From contig JABDBW010000023.1 in NCBI GenBank assembly GCA_013288485.1, positions 1 to 34,135 of the forward strand: a stretch of 34,135 bases of DNA, in the 5' to 3' direction. Positions 15,351-22,920 of the stretch are shown here, in pieces; the first letter of the stretch is position 1, and the number at the start of each line of letters is the position of its first letter. The notes below the pieces were generated by a model. That model was not told where the DNA came from. It did no database searches and saw only the letters and a program-made list of their open reading frames with translations. A program made the translations under genes and the position numbers. This stretch comes from Bacteroidota bacterium. Its GTDB lineage: Bacteria > Bacteroidota > Bacteroidia > Sphingobacteriales > Sphingobacteriaceae.

Positions 15351-15516
15351 TTCTCAAGGGGTGCCTTGCTTTGAGCAATCAAACTGAAAGACAGGCTGAG
15401 ATCAAACCCATGCCCCCCGGCCCCCTGAAGGGGGAGTAAGTAGTTCACGCTATTTATTCCCCCCTTCAGGGGCCGGGGGGCGACACCTGATCCGGGTAAT
15501 GCCGGCGTAGGGAGAG
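15351..15516 (+). promoter_or_regulatory. TPP riboswitch (THI element)
   Basis: The conserved aptamer pieces occur in the right order: GGGGTGCC (15358-15365), CTGAGA (15396-15401), ACCC (15406-15409), ACCTGATC (15485-15492), GGTAATGCC (15495-15503) and GCGTAGGGA (15505-15513). TCTC at 15352-15355 can pair with GAGA at 15512-15515 to form P1. The P2-P4 junction, normally a few bases, holds a long hairpin (15413-15480). The element binds thiamine diphosphate and should lower expression when TPP is plentiful. The start codon of the receptor gene is about 70 bases downstream; I saw no clear T-tract terminator between them, so control of translation initiation is more likely than attenuation. Confidence 0.95.
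15413..15480 (+). repeat. Long inverted repeat (hairpin) inserted in the TPP riboswitch
   Basis: The left arm begins CCCCCCGGCCCCCTGAAG (from 15413) and the right arm ends CTTCAGGGGCCGGGGGG (to 15480); they pair over about 22 bp with one bulged C. Pairing continues inward through 15434-15443 with 15450-15459, using two G-U wobbles, and leaves a six-base loop TTCACG (15444-15449). The result is a stem of about 31 bp in the P2-P4 junction of the aptamer. It may be a captured dispersed palindromic repeat. Confidence 0.85.
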
Positions 15517-15584
15517 GTAATAAGTTAAGTGTACTGCATATTCAACCCTGGTGTGCAGATGGTTTAACGTTTTTATTTAACACA

Positions 15585-17975
15585 TTGAAAAATTTATTTA
15601 CGGCATTATTTGCCTTGCTGCTGCCTGTAATGGCATCGGCCCAATTCTCTGTTTCAGGGAAAATTACCGACCAGCAAACCGGCGAAGCGTTGGCCGGGGC
15701 TACAGTATCAGTTGAAAGATCAGCAAGCACAGTTTCAGGCGCTGACGGAAAGTATCATTTAGAAAATTTAAAGGCGGAAAACTATATTGTTTCCGTAAGC
15801 TATCTTGGTTATCAAACCCTGCAAAAAAGCATTACACTTTCAACGAATACTGTATTTGATTTTGCGTTGGCTCACAGCACTATCCTAACCGAAGAGGTTA
15901 CCGTAAACGCTACTCGCGCCTCGGCCAATTCGCCAACGGCCTTTACCAATTTGAACAAGAAGGATATTGAAAAAAACAATTCGGGCCGGGGCTTTGAGTA
16001 TTTGCTGGAGCAAACGCCGTCAACTGTTGTAACCTCTAATGCAGGGGCAGGCGTGGGTTATACCAGTATCCGCATCCGCGGGTCAGACGCTACCCGCGTT
16101 AACGTAACGCTTAACGGCATCCCGCTTAATGATGCCGAGGACCAGGGCGTGTATTTTGTCGACCTGCCCGACCTGGCCTCATCGGTTGATAATATACAGG
16201 TGCAACGCGGGGTAGGCACCTCAACCAACGGGGCGGGCGCTTTTGGTGGTAGCATCAATATACAAACTACCACCCGCCGCGATACGGCTTATGCCGAACT
16301 GAACAGCTCGGCCGGTTCGTACAAAACGTTTAAAAATACGGTTAGCCTGGGTACAGGCTTGTTGGGCGGGCATTATAGCTTTGACGGGCGGTTATCAAAC
16401 ATTACATCCGATGGGTATATCGACCGTTCGGGGTCTACGCTTAAATCCTTTTTTTTAAGTGGGGCCTATTATGGCAAAACCAGCGTATTGCGCCTTAATG
16501 TTTTCAGCGGGTACGAGCAAACCCACCAGGCCTGGGACGGTGTGCCCGAGGATAGTGTAAAATTTGGCAACCGCAGGTATAATGAACTGGGTTATATTGC
16601 CGCAAGCAATACCTATTATCCCAATCAAACAGATAACTATACCCAAAATTATTACCAGTTGCTTTATGACCAGCAGATCAATCCGCAGCTTTCATTTAGC
16701 GGTGCCTTGCATTATACCAAGGGCTATGGGTATTACGAGGAGTATAGAAATGGCGACGCTTTAAGTGACTATGGCATTACCCCCGTTACCGTTGGTGGAG
16801 TGGCAATTACCACAACCGACCTCGTACGTCGCTTATGGCTAAATAATGATTTTTACGGTGCTACCTATAATCTGAATTATAAGCCGGATAATAAACTCGA
16901 TATGACGCTTGGCGGTGCTTACAATGAATACAAGGGCCAGCATTATAACAATATTGAATGGGCGCAGCAAAGCACTAATATTCCACCGGATTATGAGTAT
17001 TCGAGGGATAACGCAAAAAAAACCGATTTTAATATTTTCGCCCGGGCCGAATATCATTTAGGCGATGTACTGCTTTATGGTGATATGCAATACCGGCACA
17101 TCTATTATTCGTTCTTAGGGTTCGACCAAAACCTGAATAACGTACAGCAGCAGGTAACGCTTAACTTTTTTAACCCAAAAGTTGGCATCACTTATAACAT
17201 AAATTCGCATGATAATATTTATGCCTCGCTAGCTGTGGCCAATCATGAGCCAAACCGCAGCGATTTTATAAATTCATCACCATCAAGCCGTCCTAAAGCA
17301 GAAAACTTGAAAGATTTTGAAGTGGGTTTTCGTACCAGCCGGGCAAACTTTAGCGGCAATATTAACGGGTTTTATATGCTGTACAAAAACCAGTTGGTAC
17401 TAACCGGCGCCCTTGATGATGTGGGCGAAGCCATACGCACCAATATAAACGATAGTTACCGCGCGGGCATAGAGGCTAACGCCAAAGTGAAAATAACAAA
17501 ACAATTAAGCTGGGCGGCCAACGCGTCGGTAAGCGCCAATAAGGTGAAAAACTTTGCCCAATACCTGCAAAACTATGATACCAATACACTGGATAAAACC
17601 CAATATACCTCAACAGATATTGCCTACTCGCCCGATTTTATTGGTGCAAGCACCATCAGCTATCAACCCATAAAAAATGCAGAGATCGCTTTTATAAGCA
17701 AGTATGTGAGCCGCCAGTATTTGGATAATACCTCCACTCAAAGCAGGTCGCTCCCCCAATATTTTGTGAACGATGTGCGGCTGAATTATAATTTCAGCAT
17801 AAAAGGCATTAAAAATATTGGCATTGGCTTATTGGTAAATAATGTGTTCAGCGCTAAATACCAATCAGATGGCGCTACCTACCCGGATATTGAAGGGGGC
17901 AAAGTGGTTAACTATAATTACTTTTTCCCGCAGGCCCCTGTAAACTTTTTGGCCTCGCTGAACCTTAAATTCTGA
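15585..17975 (+). CDS. TonB-dependent outer-membrane receptor, predicted thiamine/thiamine-phosphate uptake
   Basis: This 796-residue receptor has a signal peptide MKNLFTALFALLLPVMASAQ, then a carboxypeptidase-D-like domain (VSGKITDQQTGEALAGATV, about 22-105), a plug domain (about 115-225, with SIRIRGSDATRVNVTLNGIP and GAGAFGGSINIQT) and a 22-stranded barrel ending in NFLASLNLKF. The start is TTG at 15585; no in-frame ATG exists before the signal peptide. It takes up a ligand across the outer membrane using TonB energy. The ligand is inferred from the TPP riboswitch just upstream and the PnuT gene four bases downstream: thiamine or its phosphates. Confidence 0.93.
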   Translation: MKNLFTALFALLLPVMASAQFSVSGKITDQQTGEALAGATVSVERSASTVSGADGKYHLENLKAENYIVSVSYLGYQTLQKSITLSTNTVFDFALAHSTILTEEVTVNATRASANSPTAFTNLNKKDIEKNNSGRGFEYLLEQTPSTVVTSNAGAGVGYTSIRIRGSDATRVNVTLNGIPLNDAEDQGVYFVDLPDLASSVDNIQVQRGVGTSTNGAGAFGGSINIQTTTRRDTAYAELNSSAGSYKTFKNTVSLGTGLLGGHYSFDGRLSNITSDGYIDRSGSTLKSFFLSGAYYGKTSVLRLNVFSGYEQTHQAWDGVPEDSVKFGNRRYNELGYIAASNTYYPNQTDNYTQNYYQLLYDQQINPQLSFSGALHYTKGYGYYEEYRNGDALSDYGITPVTVGGVAITTTDLVRRLWLNNDFYGATYNLNYKPDNKLDMTLGGAYNEYKGQHYNNIEWAQQSTNIPPDYEYSRDNAKKTDFNIFARAEYHLGDVLLYGDMQYRHIYYSFLGFDQNLNNVQQQVTLNFFNPKVGITYNINSHDNIYASLAVANHEPNRSDFINSSPSSRPKAENLKDFEVGFRTSRANFSGNINGFYMLYKNQLVLTGALDDVGEAIRTNINDSYRAGIEANAKVKITKQLSWAANASVSANKVKNFAQYLQNYDTNTLDKTQYTSTDIAYSPDFIGASTISYQPIKNAEIAFISKYVSRQYLDNTSTQSRSLPQYFVNDVRLNYNFSIKGIKNIGIGLLVNNVFSAKYQSDGATYPDIEGGKVVNYNYFFPQAPVNFLASLNLKF

Positions 17976-17979
17976 TCGT

Positions 17980-18606
17980 ATGCATTACTGGCTGCACCTT
18001 TTTACAGAACAAATTCGCGAAACCACGTTCATGGAATGGGCTGCCGTATTGCTAAGCGTAGCTGAAGTGCTGCTGGCCAAAATAAACAACATCTGGCTGT
18101 ATCCAACGGGCATAGCGGGTACATTCATCGGGATATATGTGCTATTGCTGGCGGGGCTTTATGCCGAATCGGTTTTGAGCGTTTATTATATAGTGATGAG
18201 TGCTTATGGCTGGTATTATTGGATAAAGAAACGCGGCGAGCCACCCGTAAAAATTACCTGGACAACAAAAAGGGAGTGGATAATTACCCTGTTTATTGTT
18301 TTTGCCGGATGGGCCATAGGGTATGTATTATTAAAAAATTTTACCACATCAAATGTTCCTGTTTGGGATGCGTGGGTATCATCAACAGGCTGGGCAGGCA
18401 TGTGGCTGCTGGCCAGGCGAAAACTGGAAAACTGGATAGTGCTTAATATCTCGAATTTGTTTGCCATACCCTTGCTTTGCTATAAAAAGCTAATTCTTTT
18501 CGCGGCGCTTACCTTTTTTTTATTTATAGTGGCCTTTTTTGGTTTTTTTGACTGGCTCGCTATATGGAAAAAAGATAACTCCCATAAAAAATCATATCCC
18601 GTTTAA
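17980..18606 (+). CDS. pnuT: PnuC-family transporter, predicted thiamine transporter PnuT
   Basis: This 208-residue inner-membrane protein has about seven hydrophobic segments, including WAAVLLSVAEVLLAKINNIW, TGIAGTFIGIYVLLLAG, SVLSVYYIVMSAYGWYYW and a tryptophan-rich core (DAWVSSTGWAGMWLLARRK). The W-Y-x-x-G-I and Y-G-W-Y-x-W elements are typical of the PnuC family of vitamin transporters, which work by facilitated diffusion with trapping by phosphorylation. Specificity (PnuC for nicotinamide riboside, PnuT for thiamine, PnuX for riboflavin) is assigned here from the TPP riboswitch. The family transports the unphosphorylated vitamin, which makes the phosphatase downstream meaningful. It starts four bases after the receptor stop. 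Confidence 0.9.
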   Translation: MHYWLHLFTEQIRETTFMEWAAVLLSVAEVLLAKINNIWLYPTGIAGTFIGIYVLLLAGLYAESVLSVYYIVMSAYGWYYWIKKRGEPPVKITWTTKREWIITLFIVFAGWAIGYVLLKNFTTSNVPVWDAWVSSTGWAGMWLLARRKLENWIVLNISNLFAIPLLCYKKLILFAALTFFLFIVAFFGFFDWLAIWKKDNSHKKSYPV

Positions 18607-18614
18607 TCATTAAA

Positions 18615-19724
18615 ATGGAAAATATAAGCCACCCATCAGCCTTTATTGAAACGGATGACGTTGCTATTATCCGTGATTCAGCAGCCCTGGCGGAACAGGC
18701 AGGCATGCTGCACACCGAACAATTAAAAGTTATTTACAGGCAAAAATGGTTTAAACTGTTGGTGCCTGAAGTTTATTCGGGGCTGCAAATAACCCTGCCC
18801 GACCTGGTGCGATTACAGGAAGCCATTAGCTGGGCCGACGGGAGTACCGGCTGGGTGGTTACCCTGTGCAGCGGCGCCGGTTGGTTCGGCGGGTTTATTA
18901 ATGCCGAAATTGCCCGGCAAGTATTTAACGACCCGAAAACCTGCCTTGCAGGGAGCGGCGCAACAAGCGGTACGGCAGAAATTACAGCTTCGGGCTACCT
19001 GGTTCACGGTAGCTGGAGATATGCAAGCGGCATACATCACGCCACACATATTACAGCCAATTGCATCATCAAAAAAGATGGTGAGAATGTTTTAGACCGG
19101 GACGGAAAGTCAATAGTATTGCCTTTTATATTTGATAAAAAAGACGTGAAGATATTGCCCGACTGGAAACACACGGGCATGGTGGCTACGGCCAGCGACT
19201 CTTTCGAAGTTAAGGGCTTCGAAGTTTCATTTAACCGGCAATTTAAAATAGAGGGTCCGGCAGCTGTTATTAATGACCCCTTATACCGCTATCCGTTTTT
19301 ACAATTGGCACAAGCGACGCTGGCCGTTAATTTATCGGGTATTGCCCTGCATTTTATGGATCTCTGTGAAGATGTTTTCAAAGAAAAACTGAATCAGCCC
19401 CGGCTCACCGATGAACAGAAAGCTGTTTTAACCGATAAATTAAGCACGTTAAAAGCCGCCATCAACCGGCAACGAAAAAGTTTTTTTGACTCGGTTGACC
19501 AATCATGGATCGCTATTCAATACGCGGACAATATTCCGGATGCGCTTTTGAATAAAGTAAGCGTCAATAGCTTGAAACTGGCGCATTTGGCGGTAGAAAG
19601 CGTGGATAAACTTTACCCTTTATGCGGCCTGGTAGCGGCACGCAACAATACCGAAATTAACCGTGCCTGGCGCGATCTGCATACAGCCAGCCAGCATGCT
19701 TTGCTAACTTTCCCGGTTAATTAA
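18615..19724 (+). CDS. Acyl-CoA-dehydrogenase-fold flavoprotein, group D flavin monooxygenase-like
   Basis: This 369-residue cytoplasmic protein has an N-terminal helical domain (QKWFKLLVPEVYSG), a middle beta domain with G-S-W-R-Y-A-S-G (132-139), and a C-terminal helical bundle ending R-D-L-H-T-A-S-Q-H. The W-x-Y/F-x-S-G motif and the late D-x-H-T-A-x-Q-H resemble two-component flavin monooxygenases with this fold (HpaB/DszC-like, group D) more than true acyl-CoA dehydrogenases; no catalytic glutamate for acyl-CoA oxidation was identified. It lies nine bases from pnuT, so it is probably under the TPP riboswitch. A role in handling thiamine, a thiamine analogue or a breakdown product is inference; the substrate is unknown. 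Confidence 0.78.
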   Translation: MENISHPSAFIETDDVAIIRDSAALAEQAGMLHTEQLKVIYRQKWFKLLVPEVYSGLQITLPDLVRLQEAISWADGSTGWVVTLCSGAGWFGGFINAEIARQVFNDPKTCLAGSGATSGTAEITASGYLVHGSWRYASGIHHATHITANCIIKKDGENVLDRDGKSIVLPFIFDKKDVKILPDWKHTGMVATASDSFEVKGFEVSFNRQFKIEGPAAVINDPLYRYPFLQLAQATLAVNLSGIALHFMDLCEDVFKEKLNQPRLTDEQKAVLTDKLSTLKAAINRQRKSFFDSVDQSWIAIQYADNIPDALLNKVSVNSLKLAHLAVESVDKLYPLCGLVAARNNTEINRAWRDLHTASQHALLTFPVN

Positions 19725-19807
19725 GTTTAAAGAAACTGTATCTTAACATAAATTTCACATCGAATTTTGATTGTATTACTGATATTTGGTTCTTTAACCC
19801 GTACCAC

Positions 19808-21523
19808 ATGAAGATTAAATTTTTACTGATCGTATTTTGCTGTTTTTCAGCCTTAACCATATCGGCCCAAACAAAAAAGAAAGTGCATACTGTAAGTACG
19901 GTTGCGCCGGTGGTAGTTGCTGATACTCCCCCCGTAAGTACGGACTTACCCCGCCCTAAACTTGTTGTTGGCATTGTAGTGGACCAAATGCGCTGGGATT
20001 ACCTGTACCGCTATTATTCACGTTACGGCAATGCCGGCTTTAAGCGTTTGCTTAATGAGGGCTTTAGCTGCGAAAACACCAATATTGATTATATACCAAC
20101 AGTAACGGCCGCGGGGCATACTGCTATATATACGGGTTCTGTGCCGGCGCTGCATGGTATTGCCGGCAATGATTTTATTATACAGGCTACCGGAAAATCT
20201 ATGTATTGTACAGACGACAGCACCGTGCAAACTGTAGGCGCCGCAGGCAAAGCAGGGCAAATGTCGCCAAGAAACCTGCTAACCACTACGGTTACCGATG
20301 AGCTGCGTTTAGCAACCAATTTCCATTCGAAAGTAATAGGCATAGCGTTAAAAGATCGCGGTGGTATTTTATCTGCCGGGCATACCGCTAATGCGGCTTA
20401 CTGGTTTGATGATAAAAGCGGCAACTGGATAACCAGCACCTATTACATGAAGGACCTGCCGCAATGGGTAAAAGATTTTAACGACCAGAAAATACCGGAA
20501 ACTTATTTAAAGCTGGACTGGAACACCCTATACCCCATAAACACCTATTTGCAAAGCACTGCCGATAATAACAATTACGAAGGCGCTTTTAAAGGCACCG
20601 ACGCGCCCACCATGCCGGTAAAAACATCGAACTTATATAAAGGCAATTTGGGCCTGATAAGGAATGTGCCTTACGGTAATACCATGACGCTCGACCTTGC
20701 GGTTGCGGCCATAAACGGGGAGCAGTTAGGCGCACGGGGCGAAACAGATTTTTTGGCGGTGAGTTTATCATCAACAGATTATATCGGCCACCAGTTTGGT
20801 ATCAACGCGGTTGAAATTGAAGATACCTACCTGCGGCTCGACAGGGATATTGCCAGTTTTCTAACTTATTTAGATGCCAAGATCGGTAAAGGAAAATATA
20901 CCGTGTTTTTAACCGCCGACCATGGGGCCGCACATACTCCCGCTTTTTTAACAGATAATAATATACCGGCAGGTGTATGGGACGATGCGGTTACCGTAAA
21001 GGACCTGAACACCTTTTTAATGAACAAATATAAAATTGATGGTTTGGTGATCAGTTTTAACAATTACCAGGTTAATTTTAATTATTCCATAATAAAGTAT
21101 TTGCACCTTGATGAAAGTGTTTTGAAAAGCGATGTTATAGCGTACCTCGAAAAGCTGCCTTATGTAGCCTTCGCGGTTGATATGGAAAAAGCGCAAACGG
21201 CCCCCATCCCGCAAGAATTGCGCACCCGCATTATAAACGGCTATAATGCCGAACGCAGCGGGGCCATACAGATCATTTTAAAACCGGCCTGGTTTACCGG
21301 CCACGGAACAAACGACAAGGGCCCGACCGGAACCACGCACGGCACCTGGAACCCTTACGATGCGCACATCCCGCTGGTATTTATGGGATGGGGCATTCAG
21401 CATGGCACGCTTAACCGGGGAACACATATGACGGATATAGCGCCAACCATAGCGGCGCTGCTGCATATACAAGCGCCGAATGGATCGATAGGCGAGCCTA
21501 TCAGCGAGGTATTCAAACCATGA
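19808..21523 (+). CDS. pafA: Secreted PafA-type alkaline phosphatase
   Basis: This 571-residue exported phosphatase has a signal peptide (MKIKFLLIVFCCFSALTISAQ). It has the alkaline-phosphatase superfamily fold with the residue set known for Elizabethkingia PafA: metal ligands D59, D324, H328, D371, H372 and H511, the threonine nucleophile T100 (IPTVTAAGH), and the monoesterase signature N121 (GND) plus K182-D-R184. The spacing agrees with PafA to within a few residues, from memory of that enzyme. PafA is a broad phosphate-monoester hydrolase in the periplasm. It follows the flavoprotein by 83 bases and overlaps the ThiE-like gene by four (ATGA), suggesting that here it strips phosphate from thiamine phosphates before PnuT uptake. 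Confidence 0.85.
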   Translation: MKIKFLLIVFCCFSALTISAQTKKKVHTVSTVAPVVVADTPPVSTDLPRPKLVVGIVVDQMRWDYLYRYYSRYGNAGFKRLLNEGFSCENTNIDYIPTVTAAGHTAIYTGSVPALHGIAGNDFIIQATGKSMYCTDDSTVQTVGAAGKAGQMSPRNLLTTTVTDELRLATNFHSKVIGIALKDRGGILSAGHTANAAYWFDDKSGNWITSTYYMKDLPQWVKDFNDQKIPETYLKLDWNTLYPINTYLQSTADNNNYEGAFKGTDAPTMPVKTSNLYKGNLGLIRNVPYGNTMTLDLAVAAINGEQLGARGETDFLAVSLSSTDYIGHQFGINAVEIEDTYLRLDRDIASFLTYLDAKIGKGKYTVFLTADHGAAHTPAFLTDNNIPAGVWDDAVTVKDLNTFLMNKYKIDGLVISFNNYQVNFNYSIIKYLHLDESVLKSDVIAYLEKLPYVAFAVDMEKAQTAPIPQELRTRIINGYNAERSGAIQIILKPAWFTGHGTNDKGPTGTTHGTWNPYDAHIPLVFMGWGIQHGTLNRGTHMTDIAPTIAALLHIQAPNGSIGEPISEVFKP

Positions 21524-22143
21524 AAAAATATGTCTCTAAACTCCATTACCTAACACAAGATCTACCCACACGCTCCCATGCTGAACAGGCGCTAATAGCC
21601 TGCGAGTCGGGCGCAAACTGGCTGCAGTACCGTTGCCTAACCAAACCAGACAAAGAACTGATCGAAGAAATAAACCAAATAGCCGGAATATGTGATGAAT
21701 GGGGCGCCACATTGATATTAACCAATCATTATCACTTGCTTGACAAGGTTGACGCCCAGGGCGTGCATATAGAAGATTTTGATATCGACCTCACCGTCAT
21801 CCGTAAACATATTGGCGACGATAAAACTTTAGGTGCATCATCAACCGACATAGAGCGGTTGCTTTTTGTTCAAAATTTGGGCGTAGTTGATTATAGCGGT
21901 TACGGACCATTTGCCCATACAGATACCAAACCGAATAACAAGCCATTACTGGGCTTTGAGGGTTATCGCCAGTTGCAAAAACACAACATTGAAATACCGG
22001 TTATAGCCGTAGGCGGCATTACTTTACCCGATGTTGAACCGCTGCTGGAAACCGGGGTTTATGGCATAGCCGTATCTGCGGCAGTTAATTTGGCTATTGA
22101 TCCGGGCCGGGCTTTGAAAGAATTTTATCAAAAGATATATTGA
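21520..22143 (+). CDS. Thiamine-phosphate synthase / TenI family protein
   Basis: This 207-residue TIM-barrel protein has ThiE/TenI family landmarks: LQYRCLTK (35-42, cf. Q-x-R-x-K), GVHIEDFD (81-88), LGASSTD (104-110), DYSGYGPFAHTDTK (124-137) and PVIAVGGI (160-167). ThiE joins hydroxyethylthiazole phosphate and HMP-pyrophosphate to make thiamine phosphate; TenI tautomerises the thiazole. Two ThiE positions are altered. The N-D pair that binds magnesium-pyrophosphate reads N69-H70, and the lysine of Q-x-R-x-K is displaced by two residues. It may be a ThiE variant or a TenI-type protein. The start overlaps the pafA stop by four bases, so translation is coupled. Confidence 0.8.
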   Translation: MKKYVSKLHYLTQDLPTRSHAEQALIACESGANWLQYRCLTKPDKELIEEINQIAGICDEWGATLILTNHYHLLDKVDAQGVHIEDFDIDLTVIRKHIGDDKTLGASSTDIERLLFVQNLGVVDYSGYGPFAHTDTKPNNKPLLGFEGYRQLQKHNIEIPVIAVGGITLPDVEPLLETGVYGIAVSAAVNLAIDPGRALKEFYQKIY

Positions 22144-22211
22144 CTGCTGATAGTATGATTTTTGGATTACGTTGATTAATATTGGCAAACGGCCACTAAT
22201 CACTAACACCC

Positions 22212-22781
22212 ATGTCATCACACCACATTGTCCGCGAAAAGCAGGAACCGGCCCTGGTTATATTAGGGTTGGATAGCTTTGCCGACGAGCTGCTCGGCCA
22301 GTTATTAGAGTGGAGCCCCGTGTTAATTACCACACCGCTTATAGCCGAAAACCTAAACTCGCGGGGTATTAAAATAGACTGGATAATTAGTGATGAGATA
22401 GATGATAGCCTGCAATCTGATATTAAATACCTGCCTGTTGAAGGGAAATCTATCATTACATCAGCATTAAATTATTTAACTGAACAAGGTTACCCGGCGG
22501 TTAATGTTGTAACGGATGAGTTTGCACTAACCGATTACCTGCCATTTACAGATAAAACAAACCTGGTGATATTTTGCGGGCAGAAAAAAATATACGCGGT
22601 TCATCCCGGCTTCAGCAAATGGAAGCCCGCGGGCGAAATAATAGAATTACTGTCAACTCCAAGAGACCTGGAGGCGATAGGATTGGAAACAATAAGAACC
22701 GGCGTGTTTAAAACTGTTACCGATGGCCTTTTCAGCCTTCGGTTTACTAACCCCATTTTGTTTATTGCCGAAAGCTTGTAA
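22212..22781 (+). CDS. Divergent relative of Bacteroidota thiamine pyrophosphokinase, motifs degenerate
   Basis: This 189-residue protein starts MSSHHIVREKQEPALVI and continues with ELLGQLLEWSP, which from memory is the near-invariant beginning of Sphingobacteriia thiamine pyrophosphokinases. The catalytic landmarks of that family are changed: the expected D-G-A reads T-T-P-L (40-43), the G-D-F-D reads S-D-E-I-D (60-64), and the N-K-T-D segment reads G-K-S-I-I-T (78-83). The protein is also shorter than I expect for the family (about 215). It lies 68 bases after the ThiE-like gene as the last gene of the operon. Likely roles are a non-catalytic thiamine/TPP-binding protein or a decaying duplicate; a functional kinase should exist elsewhere. 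Confidence 0.65.
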   Translation: MSSHHIVREKQEPALVILGLDSFADELLGQLLEWSPVLITTPLIAENLNSRGIKIDWIISDEIDDSLQSDIKYLPVEGKSIITSALNYLTEQGYPAVNVVTDEFALTDYLPFTDKTNLVIFCGQKKIYAVHPGFSKWKPAGEIIELLSTPRDLEAIGLETIRTGVFKTVTDGLFSLRFTNPILFIAESL

Positions 22782-22818
22782 CATTAAATGATCCGGAGCG
22801 TTTTATAGGGTGCATAAA

Positions 22819-22850
22819 TTGGAGAATACTGTTATTATTGTATAACTTTA
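22819..22850 (+). promoter_or_regulatory. Candidate -33/-7 promoter of the DUF6515 gene
   Basis: TTG at 22819-22821 is followed after 21 bases by TAACTTTA (22843-22850), one mismatch from TAnnTTTG. It lies about 70 bases before the ATG at 22921. Confidence 0.4.
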
Positions 22851-22884
22851 AACTGTTTAAACCTGGATTAGTCAAAAAAAAACA

Positions 22885-22903
22885 CCGGCAGTTATAATGC
22901 CGG
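22885..22903. other. Small hairpin in the leader of the DUF6515 gene
   Basis: CCGGCA (22885-22890) and TGCCGG (22898-22903) flank a seven-base A/T loop, 17 bases before the ATG. An A-run precedes it on the plus strand, so it looks like a terminator only for minus-strand transcription. It may mark the end of the thiamine operon or act as a leader hairpin. Confidence 0.4.
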
Positions 22904-22920
22904 GTTAAATAACCATTAAC

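Noticed and set aside
15413..15480. CRISPR-like or transposon end
   Set aside because: It is a single inverted repeat with no spacer array, no transposase gene and no visible target-site duplication.
15351..15516. Riboswitch of another class or an intrinsic terminator formed by the GC-rich hairpin
   Set aside because: All conserved TPP aptamer blocks are present in order, and the hairpin is not followed by a T-run but by the 3' half of the aptamer.
15542..15730. Minus-strand ORF over the start of the TonB receptor gene
   Set aside because: It overlaps the signal peptide of the receptor, has no family match, and is best explained as a shadow.
18615..19724. Fatty-acid acyl-CoA dehydrogenase
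   Set aside because: Motifs and operon context fit the flavin-monooxygenase branch of the fold better; no acyl-CoA catalytic glutamate was identified.
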